Source: Bolinopsis microptera
Taxonomy: Eukaryota; Ctenophora; Tentaculata; Lobata; Bolinopsidae
DNA length: 64,000 nt
Direction: 5' to 3'
Assembly (NCBI RefSeq): GCF_026151205.1
Contig: NC_087074.1
Coordinates: 15,002,667 to 15,066,666 of the forward strand
The notes beneath the pieces are model-generated. The model worked only from the letters and a program-made list of their open reading frames with translations, ran no database searches and was not told the origin of the DNA. Below, one piece after another: positions 56,501 through 64,000 of the stretch (positions are counted from its first letter, which is position 1; every line of letters starts with the position of its first letter). The position numbers were made by a program, and so were the translations under genes.

Positions 56501-57067
56501 TCCAATGTCATTGTAAATGTCATGCATGGCAGGTGCATTACAAGAGAGGATATAGTCTGGGAGTTTTCCAGTTCTTGCATTTGCATCGCCACACATGATA
56601 ACCTCTCCCTTTTGACGTAGTCTGATACAGATGGAGTCAAGAGCGGAGAAAGTATTAGCAGTATAGTCTGGATTTTTTTTGACATAGGACGAATATGCAG
56701 GGCTAATATAGTAACATACTAAAAATAGGTCAAAATCAAGCTTAAAAAAGTTTTTGTCAAGTTTGACAACAATAATATCGTCAGATTCGCTACAAGGCAC
56801 ACAAGAAACACCTTTTCTTAAATCATTTTCAGCAAGAATGCAGACCCCTCCTGAGCGAGAATTTTTGCGGTTGCTATTAAAAGAAAGGTATCCTTCAATC
56901 TTAACTTGTTTCTTTGTTTCTTGGAGACACAGAATGTTAGCTTGATTGAGGATTGAAAGAAATTCTTTATTTTCAAATTTGTTAGACCCATCTCCTGTGC
57001 TGTCCTGAATGTTCCAGGACATTACAGCGAGTTGATCTCGTGAGGCTTGTTTTTTATTGAATTTCAT
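53534..57067 (-). CDS. LINE ORF2: APE endonuclease and reverse transcriptase, 1177 codons intact
   Basis: A single uninterrupted frame. The N-terminal endonuclease has VMSWNIQD (near 15), CLQETKK (near 50), MCGDANARTG (near 160) and TSYSDHCPLV (near 272), the metal and phosphate-contacting sites of APE-type nucleases. Reverse-transcriptase blocks follow: IITPIYKSGN, YRAIAVGS, ACFVDLRKAFDTV, GTEQGHPLSPDLF and the catalytic HLLWADDLVLLA. The C-terminal part has a Cys/His segment (WCTYCFFSKG ... ESHVLIDC). No stop or frameshift anywhere, suggesting recent activity although the element is 5'-truncated in ORF1. Confidence 0.92.
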   Translation of the reverse strand: MKFNKKQASRDQLAVMSWNIQDSTGDGSNKFENKEFLSILNQANILCLQETKKQVKIEGYLSFNSNRKNSRSGGVCILAENDLRKGVSCVPCSESDDIIVVKLDKNFFKLDFDLFLVCYYISPAYSSYVKKNPDYTANTFSALDSICIRLRQKGEVIMCGDANARTGKLPDYILSCNAPAMHDIYNDIGLEHDIEEPRNNSDLTISEPHCQHFLDMVINNQLKILNGRTLGDTTGKMTCHKYNGSSVVDYFVITSWARDHVNSLQVKEFTSYSDHCPLVLKLTTFEPFVANFQLPDFSNFPCGYKWDSNTSHSLFKTALNSPEIVSNLENIAANEFSSTLEGNHELNDAITNCLHSAADIALKVKKPPKTSAHKKWFDPQINSSRRNLNRLANRLGSKHCNNILRREYYKQRNKHSNLVNSKKLSFLRKLNEAIEEGHILDWKKFKRLKQEHDTSPLLDKFDLASFHDFFASLYKKPDQEPDPTHHNHNHYPEPPDLDILNKLISEPELTSAIKKLKKGKSCSNDLISNEMLQSLTPLCLQVILKTFNHSLVSGYYPWHTSIITPIYKSGNPFSPDNYRAIAVGSCMGKLFSSILLERLLYFKKLYCPDPKEQLGFSKGAQTNDHVFTLKTVIDKYTKVKKARLYACFVDLRKAFDTVCRDLLLHKITCLGITGNFFNCLSDMYKNSIAHIKISKLLSPKIDIGKGTEQGHPLSPDLFKIYINNLSSLLKSVGDYPVLADVLISHLLWADDLVLLALSPKALQVNINILSDFCNSMGLEVNIKKTKIVIFSPPKKKQSHVTFTLGGQPIQHTEKYCYLGIIFHRNGSFTAANTELRAKALRALYGLKGNIVKDALSHRALNILFDSLIKPILLYGCQVLCPHSKTMRYLSKIDDKASPQHTLKYIAQDHYEKFHLKFIKWSLSVHSKASNIGCWGESGRHPLFFEACKLAIDYYSRLESTENELLCAAFHEQIMLGLPWYTNISKLLTKYNFPHSSSSKSKLSTQISHNMREEFVNTWKSAKASSPKLEFYNLIKHDFEPEAYLRIIKVPDFRKSLTRFRISCHNLYVERGRYETPLVPREERWCTYCFFSKGLKPIEDESHVLIDCLLYSSVREKFNFYPQNITDLAGLLSNKNLDPTKFTATARAIHSILSVNEQYTAYYKSPDFHSNTGKCIML

Positions 57068-57074
57068 GGTTATT

Positions 57075-57519
57075 CTAACGCTCTGTGGGGGGCTGCTTTC
57101 TATAGGATCTCATACCAAAGGCACGGTATAGGCCAAGTTTGATATTCATACAGAGTTTTTTTAGACCATACTCTGAGACATGAAGTTGGTCTTCCTTCAG
57201 AGGGTTAGGAGAGTCTTCAGATGACTCAGCAGCAGAGATGGCTCGGGAGAAGTTTCCAGTGTTGTTTACAGTGAAGAGGCGCCGGTATAAGTCACTAAGC
57301 TCTCTTTTAGTGGAGACAAATTGGGTGATCTCCGAAACAAATTGATTTGTTAGATCACTTATTGGGCCAGGAGTTGGAGTGGGCAGGGAGACAACAATTT
57401 TAGCACTGGAACTTGAGAGGAGTGTGTCGATGGCTTCTTTTGCATCCTTGACTGCTTTATTAACATGACGGTCATTATATCTGTAATCATTAACTCCGAG
57501 CTGAAGAATGTAGCAGTCA
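57075..57519 (-). pseudogene. LINE ORF1 fragment, SGNH esterase-like C-terminal part
   Basis: The frame ends at a TAG seven bases before the ORF2 start. It contains YILQLGVNDYRYND (the GxND block) and KEDQLHVSEYGLKKL (the D-x-x-H block) of SGNH hydrolases. The N-terminal part with the GDS block is missing because the element is truncated at 57519. Confidence 0.75.
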
Positions 57520-57524
57520 ACACA

Positions 57525-58693
57525 TGTGCGCTTAGGGGGTAATTTGGTAGAAGGAGTTAAAGTTGAGAGTTTTAGGCGAGGTCAGAGGTGTCTTTAGCTT
57601 TTCTTTATTTTCGAGATAGAGGGGGGGACAATTGAGACAAGTTCGTAAACTAATGTAAAGCGAAGTGGAGTAAAGTATAAATACTACTTGTCACAAAATG
57701 AGTCACAGTATAGGATTCTGTACCCTCAGTACTGGAACTTACAAACTTAAAAACGTCAAACATTGGGACTTAAGAGTCAAGGCCCAAGAAACAAGAACCC
57801 AGAGCTCAAAAGACAAGAACCTATAACCAAGCCCTAAGACCTAAGGGTCTGAAGCCTAAAAGTTAAGAGCCCAAAGCCACTTATTGGATGAAAATACGAC
57901 CTTATAAATAATTCCTTATCGCATTCATGACGTCATTCACGTGTCTGAATCGTAACAATATCATTATCAATGTCTCTGAATTCCGTGCAAAATTGAAATC
58001 AATTTATCTGATCTCGTTCTTAAAAGTGTTATAATTGTCTTCGTAAATCTCGTTGCTACTAAAACAATATTGCAAAACATTCTTACGTCCTTCTCTTTCA
58101 AAGGGATAACCTCCTTATCTTTCAAAGGGAAAACTCGTCTTATAAATCATATGCTACAACAATATTGCAAAACATTCTTACGTCCTTCTCTTTCAAAGGG
58201 ATAACCTCCTTATCTTTCAAAGGGAAAACTCGTCTTATAAATCACGTTGCAAATACACAAAACTCGAACAGCATAAACTTGTCTCCGTGCGAATCTCCAC
58301 AGTAACATATTTCTTCACACGATCTTATTACTTTAAAAATTCTAAAATAAGCGCACGTGAAAGTCTGATTTAAATTCCTGCAGGCTTGGATCATTAACCT
58401 GTAAATAATTCTAAAACTTTGTTAATTATCACCTTATCGTGAAACCTGGAGATGAGCCGACTGGCTCAATCAAAATACCAGTCAAGACCATTCAAAACTA
58501 ACCACTTGGAATGCTCGGAATATCAAGAACTTAAATCTAAACAGCTTAAAATAAGGGTACAGAATCCGTGGGAGGTTCCGTAGTAAATGGGCTGTAAGTT
58601 TCAAGGTCTTTACAATAATTTACGATCATATTAAAATGTGTTATTTGGACTTAAAGAAATGCTCGAATCAGGACGGATATTAAACAGCGTACA
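57525..58693 (-). repeat. 3' long terminal repeat
   Basis: Pairs with 60800-61968 at a constant offset of 3275 bases. I saw two mismatches (57746 against 61021, and 57995 against 61270). It contains an internal tandem duplication of about 95 bases (around 58061-58250) with CTTTCAAAGGGA motifs. Confidence 0.9.
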
Positions 58694-60799
58694 ACACTTC
58701 CCTCTTAAAAAATGCTAAGATTGATTGTCTCTGTACAGTCTTTCAGTTAAGATACAGCTAACAGATCTCATATCATATTACATGCAGTGTTTCTATGAAT
58801 CCTTAAAGTCTAAATCACATGCTGCGTTATTTAAGGCTTACGATCATCGATGATAATATAATTATAACATGTCATATTTATCGGGTTTATAATCACGAAA
58901 AGTTACAATGTAATATCTATTTAGTTAAGGAGGCAATGTTTATTCATAACTGCATTAGGCAGTGAGCTTCAAGTTCATATATCAAATACTGTGTCTTTAA
59001 TTCGCGGCTGAAATCTGCAGAGTTATTCGTTAGCTTTGTTTCAATCTTCCAAGCTTGTCCGATGTCTTTTCCGTGACTTTTTTCGAGGAACAGCTTGTCT
59101 AAAACTTGCTGGGGGTTGTTATAGAGTGAAGAAGAAGTAGTGAGAGGGTAGTTTCCAGAGTGGTATCGTTATACCTTCTGTAGGGTTCCTGTTACATAAA
59201 TTGTGATTCTGCAACTATAATTTGCAATATGAGATCAATTCTTTTGGATCATGTCCATGTTCGACCAGTGAGTTATCCTCTGTTGTCGAACTGAGGAGTG
59301 GGCTGGAGGATCTTTCAGGAATGATTTAATGTCAGCTTCGGCTTGAACTTTTGCACTCAGCAACATTCATTAGACCCGTTTTCTTACTTTCAAATCAGCA
59401 TTTCTATCGGAATGTCTAACTATTTATGGGTATCAAGTGCAACCTTTGTAATCAAGTTCGAAACAGTTAAAAGTTTCAGCCGTTGCAAAACTACTTATAC
59501 CAACAGGTAGATCAAATCTTCCAAGTATTTACTACATGGACTCATCAACTAATGGTAGCAACTCCTCGTCAATGAATCACTACTTGGTAGAGTTAACCAG
59601 CCAGATAGGCATTCATAGTTCTTTCCGTCGTAATATGTGTCTTTCAGTAACTTTCGGTGTCTTTCAGTGTCTTTCAGAATCTTTCAAAATTTCATGTGGA
59701 AAGGGAGACAGGACCAGTTTTGGCCAGAGTAGACTTGAGAAACGATGGAGCGAACAATGCAAATTAAAGCTTGGGCTAACCTTTGAAGAGCGAAAAATAT
59801 CCTTTTTTGGTCTGGGGTTGTACCTAAGTTGTTCAGTCTCTGAGAGGTCCGGGGCATTGTTTTCATTCATGGGTTCGCTGGTTGGTGCTTCCATTTCCAT
59901 AACAGTGCCGAACATCAGTTTCGTCCTTTCAGTTTCGTCCATCGGATCAGATATCTTGTGGTTCTCATCGTCATTGGTGATCTTTTCAGTAGCATTGCCG
60001 GTTCCTTTGCATATCAAGGTTCTTCTAATTGATATCTCTAGAGTGCTCGAATCAATTCGACAAGTCTATACTTCGCTTATTATCAACTAAAGCTAGCAAG
60101 TAGCGATCAACGTAACAACTGACAAGGGTCATCGTGATGCTAGAATGGGGTCTCTGGGAGGTAGATCACAGCTAGAGTATTTGCTGCGGGTTCATCAGCA
60201 AAAGCAGCAACTCCTTGCAATGAACCACTACTCTTAGCTGGGACCCGACCAGATGAACAATCACATTTGTTGATTTTATCACCATAAGATATCAGTCCTT
60301 GACATTTCTGTAAGTAAAAGTCATAATCCTTCAGGTGGACGAAACTAATTGGTTAGAATGTTAGATGTGGATCCTAACTTAGCTTCATCAACTTAGGCAT
60401 GTTAGTTTCATCGGGTTGTGCTTGTAAGGTATTGTTATCTAGTGTTGACTAGGAGTTTCAGCTTTGCGTTAATTTGTATGGATAAGCTTTATTGTGTCAA
60501 AATGGCACACAGTCTGCTTATTCGTTTCCAGGTGTTGTACCAGGTAGGTCCAAGAGGCTAGGACTTTGAAGATCTTCGAGGGTTCAAGGGTTCCAGGACT
60601 GTGTCAATTCTTGAATTTTGTGAAATCTGTAATGGAGAGGCTAAGAAGTTTCCACATTAGGACCAAGTCGTCTTCAACTCTAATGTAGCAAGTGGATCTC
60701 CCATGACTAATGTAGTAAATTATAACCTCGTTTGGGATCGGTTGGCTGAGTTCCAATAGACTGCAGCGTACAACTCAGTGCCCGGGTTCTCCACCAAAT
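58694..60799 (-). other. interior of the non-autonomous LTR element
   Basis: Purine tract at the left end, primer-binding site at the right end. The rest lacks recognised retroviral-type domains. Confidence 0.6.
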
Positions 60800-61968
60800 T
60801 GTGCGCTTAGGGGGTAATTTGGTAGAAGGAGTTAAAGTTGAGAGTTTTAGGCGAGGTCAGAGGTGTCTTTAGCTTTTCTTTATTTTCGAGATAGAGGGGG
60901 GGACAATTGAGACAAGTTCGTAAACTAATGTAAAGCGAAGTGGAGTAAAGTATAAATACTACTTGTCACAAAATGAGTCACAGTATAGGATTCTGTACCC
61001 TCAGTACTGGAACTTACAAAATTAAAAACGTCAAACATTGGGACTTAAGAGTCAAGGCCCAAGAAACAAGAACCCAGAGCTCAAAAGACAAGAACCTATA
61101 ACCAAGCCCTAAGACCTAAGGGTCTGAAGCCTAAAAGTTAAGAGCCCAAAGCCACTTATTGGATGAAAATACGACCTTATAAATAATTCCTTATCGCATT
61201 CATGACGTCATTCACGTGTCTGAATCGTAACAATATCATTATCAATGTCTCTGAATTCCGTGCAAAATTCAAATCAATTTATCTGATCTCGTTCTTAAAA
61301 GTGTTATAATTGTCTTCGTAAATCTCGTTGCTACTAAAACAATATTGCAAAACATTCTTACGTCCTTCTCTTTCAAAGGGATAACCTCCTTATCTTTCAA
61401 AGGGAAAACTCGTCTTATAAATCATATGCTACAACAATATTGCAAAACATTCTTACGTCCTTCTCTTTCAAAGGGATAACCTCCTTATCTTTCAAAGGGA
61501 AAACTCGTCTTATAAATCACGTTGCAAATACACAAAACTCGAACAGCATAAACTTGTCTCCGTGCGAATCTCCACAGTAACATATTTCTTCACACGATCT
61601 TATTACTTTAAAAATTCTAAAATAAGCGCACGTGAAAGTCTGATTTAAATTCCTGCAGGCTTGGATCATTAACCTGTAAATAATTCTAAAACTTTGTTAA
61701 TTATCACCTTATCGTGAAACCTGGAGATGAGCCGACTGGCTCAATCAAAATACCAGTCAAGACCATTCAAAACTAACCACTTGGAATGCTCGGAATATCA
61801 AGAACTTAAATCTAAACAGCTTAAAATAAGGGTACAGAATCCGTGGGAGGTTCCGTAGTAAATGGGCTGTAAGTTTCAAGGTCTTTACAATAATTTACGA
61901 TCATATTAAAATGTGTTATTTGGACTTAAAGAAATGCTCGAATCAGGACGGATATTAAACAGCGTACA
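60800..61968 (-). repeat. 5' long terminal repeat
   Basis: Same length as the partner at 57525-58693 and nearly identical. On the minus strand it starts TGTACGC and ends GCGCACA, followed by ATT and the primer-binding site. Confidence 0.9.
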
Positions 61969-62230
61969 CACATAAGCGCTGACCTTTGACCGGCGATAAT
62001 TTCGGCTAGGAAAAATATTTTTCTATGGGACCAAAAACAGCAGATAGATATCACTCCCCTCTATCAGAAACAACTATAAAGTCGATTTCGAGAGAATTTT
62101 GATGAAGACCCCCCCCCCCCCCCCGGCCCCCTTAAAAGCAGCAGATAGATATCACTCCCCTCTATTAGAAACAATTATAAAATCAATTTCGAGGAAAATT
62201 TTAAAAAGACCCCCCTGCCCCCTTAAGGAT
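61969..62230. repeat. second copy of the GCGCTGACCTTTGACCGGCG family plus a 100-bp tandem pair
   Basis: Begins like 53041. It then has two copies of AGCAGATAGATATCACTCCCCTCTAT... (62038 and 62138), each ending in a poly-C tract before CCCCCTTAA. The poly-C runs correspond to the poly-G region at 53110 read in the other sense. Confidence 0.7.
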
Positions 62231-62852
62231 ACTTTAAGTGGCATAAATATACAGAGGCTGCTTGTGGACCGCTCTAGCAAGCTTTGTGGGGCGTCTCTTC
62301 AAATGTGAGGAACAGCTTTTAAATTTCCTCTCTGAAAGTATTCTCTTAAACTGGACATAATGTTTATGTGGCGTTGGTGCAGCCTTGACTGAATCACAAC
62401 AAACTAGCTGTTTCCTAGATCAAACAAGGTTGTCCCACTCAGTTGTTACATGTCTGTTAGAAAGTCAAGCATCAGTGTAATTCTACTGTGTGTACAAGTT
62501 TGAACCATGAATATTATATATAGGACTTCAACTAATCATCTGATTAACAGATCAATTTCTGTTAAAATGTAGACTCTACAGTCTACATAATCAAAAAGCC
62601 ACATAACCAAAAAGCCACTTTAAGTTTAATTAAAAAAATGTTTGTTTATAAATAGAATGTGATTGAGTTTTTTAGAAAAACTCCCAAAAATTTTTATTAC
62701 GACAGATAATGTCAGTTGATCGAATTTATGTTAGCTTCACACTTTTAAAACAATGTCATAATTTGTTGATGGGATGCAAATTATAATAACTTTATCATTA
62801 TCTACTTTGACTTTGCAACCATCACCACACTATTTTATGTGAAGGCTAAAAC
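62231..62852. other. upstream flank of the FBXO36-like gene
   Basis: AT-rich, no recognised feature; probably holds the promoter. Confidence 0.35.
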
Positions 62853-63496
62853 ATGGAGCTCACAGCTGATCAACGTAAACAAGAACAGAGAAGAAGGAGG
62901 TTTATAGCCAATGCCTGGATGTTGATGGAGAAGACAGGTCAGGCTCTAGCACCGAGTAAAGACTACTGTCAGCTGCTTGTGACTACGGAGGGTGTGATCT
63001 GGAGGTGGTTATTTTGTCATACTTTGTGGTTATTACGTCACACTTTCTGGTTATTACGTCACACATCATGCTCATGCTCTGCTTATTGCAGAGCAGTTAA
63101 AATCTTATACATTCTTGTGTAGCTGTTTTTGCATATGACAAAGAAATGTAACATAGTTAAATAGTTATTTTCACAAACTTTTGCCGTGTACTTTCATTAA
63201 CTGTCAAAATCATTGAAACACTTCTAGCATAACTGCAATTACTTATCTGCTTCTAGTATGTACAAGAAAATATATCGTAAGCTTGTCTAATTAAGTTTGA
63301 AGTATCATCAAGATTCTAATTTAAATAACACCGCTAATACTGATTCCAAGTATTTCTAAGATGGTGGAAGATATCCCTGCGTCGCTCAGCAGTGGTTTAT
63401 CCTGGAGAGTGGGCTATAGCTCGGGAGGACGTGGAGGATGATGAGAGATTGATGGGGGAGATAGAGCGAACTTTTGGTTCCGATCTCAAGGACCAG
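62853..63496 (+). CDS. FBXO36: FBXO36-like protein, N-terminal exons (partial)
   Basis: Exons 62853-63004 and 63361-63496, phases agree. The combined peptide has GQALAPSKDYCQLLVTTEG followed by VIWRWWKISLR, the conserved N-terminal region of F-box only protein 36, a substrate-recognition subunit of SCF ubiquitin ligases. The region after it (AREDVEDDERLMGEIERTFG) also fits. The F-box itself should come in later exons and is not seen before the window ends. An in-phase segment at 63702-63819 ending in a TGA could be a last exon but shows no F-box, so I leave it out. Identification rests on the short RWWKISLR block. Confidence 0.6.
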
Positions 63497-64000
63497 GTCA
63501 GTTATATATTGTTATATATATATATATATACAGTTATATAGAACTTGTCGGTAATGGATCAAATAAAGAGTCTTAAATCTAGCTACTTAAAAGTTAAAGC
63601 TTAATTAAATTTTATCTGTAAATTGCAGGTTTCAAGTTAAATACACACTTTATTAATGACCAGGATGTTGATAAAGTGGCGTGTTTGTTTGTTTGTTTAT
63701 AGAACCCGTCCCCAATCTCGTATCGGAAAATGACTAAACTCAATTCTGAGTGTGAATACGGGTGGTACCTGCAAGTGTGTTCTCCAACTTTCTGCACAAT
63801 GTACTGGAATGTTTGAAAAGTTTGAAATGTTTAAAGAGTGATTTAGAAATAAAATCAACGATTTAATTTTAGGAAAGTAAAATTAATTCCCTGGTTTCTT
63901 ACGTCGGCTTTAAAGTCGGAAAATCAAAGTATGTAACGTCGATACCAAACCGATTATTGAGCGACGATAGCTAAGTAGTTGATTCCTGGGTTGCAGAGTC
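63497..64000. other. intron or 3' part of the FBXO36-like gene
   Basis: Contains a short (TA)n run near 63508-63530 and an open stretch after an AG at 63701. No F-box coding recognised. Confidence 0.35.

Larger units (their letters stand above)
53340..57519 (-). mobile_element. 5'-truncated LINE with intact ORF2 and 3' (TTGTATCC)n tail
   Basis: On the minus strand the element ends in tandem TTGTATCC units (53340-53366). ACACAT is found next to this tail (53334-53339) and again at the other edge (57520-57524 plus the T after the LTR element), giving a target duplication. The ORF1 is cut at its 5' side at 57519. The two frames resemble those of L2/CR1-group LINEs; clade undetermined. Confidence 0.75.
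57525..61968 (-). mobile_element. non-autonomous LTR retrotransposon (gypsy-like ends), 4-bp target duplication
   Basis: Two 1169-base long terminal repeats enclose 2.1 kb. The PBS-like TGGTGGAGAACCCGGGCA on the minus strand (60796-60779), next to the 60800-61968 repeat, and the purine tract AAGAGGGAAG (58706-58697), next to the other repeat, both show minus-strand orientation. CACA flanks it (57521-57524 and 61969-61972). No gag or pol is recognised in the interior. The only sizeable frames, 59536-60090 (plus) and 59664-60017 (minus), match nothing I know, so it would depend on proteins from another element. Confidence 0.85.

Noticed and set aside
59536-60090. 184-codon frame inside the LTR element
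   Set aside because: It runs antisense to the element, lacks any known domain and has a low-complexity composition.
1-64000. Search for CRISPR arrays, bacterial operons and riboswitches
   Set aside because: Intron-bearing eukaryotic genes throughout; tandem repeats here have no spacers.

Overview
The window is eukaryotic nuclear DNA, most likely from an early-branching or other invertebrate animal. It has GT-AG introns, secreted metalloproteinase and PAN/apple genes, a homeobox gene, ADAT2, an FBXO36-like gene and several families of animal-type transposable elements. I cannot name the species. All exon models below were built by eye from splice sites, phase and protein-family similarity.

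Region 1 to 30.8 kb is dominated by one very long minus-strand gene, a plant-type C2-phospholipase D homologue of about 730 residues. Seventeen coding exons with mutually compatible phases run from 30784 down to 1935. Both HKD catalytic motifs have lost their His and Lys, so it looks like a pseudoenzyme. Its 19-kb intron (7197-26243) holds a piggyBac-like foldback element, a matrix metalloproteinase gene, a proline-rich/PAN-domain gene, a small Cys-rich secreted gene, a second piggyBac-like copy with a hAT-like element nested in it, and a divergent homeobox gene. Another of its introns holds an SVOP-like transporter gene. A broken mariner (rosa/DD41D-like) element lies just past its 3' end.

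Region 32 to 43.4 kb holds an FKBP-TPR immunophilin gene (intron carrying a 5'-truncated LINE with an 11-bp target duplication), ADAT2, a degenerate aldo/keto-reductase-like gene, a tRNA-SINE-like sequence, and a two-exon gene predicted to encode a signal peptide, a coiled-coil ectodomain, a transmembrane helix and a cytoplasmic GIY-YIG domain of the Penelope-element type. A mariner-type MITE starts 14 bases after that gene's stop codon.

Region 43.4 to 62.2 kb is mostly mobile DNA: a foldback structure made of 10-bp repeats enclosing two oppositely oriented reverse-transcriptase scraps; a CR1-like LINE with PHD and SGNH domains; a second LINE with an intact 1177-codon ORF; and a young non-autonomous LTR retrotransposon inserted at the 5' junction of that LINE. 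The right edge starts an FBXO36-like gene.

Three separate reading-frame breaks (mariner transposase, CR1-like ORF2, start of the PAN gene) can each be explained by one missing base in a short homopolymer, so assembly error should be considered for all three.
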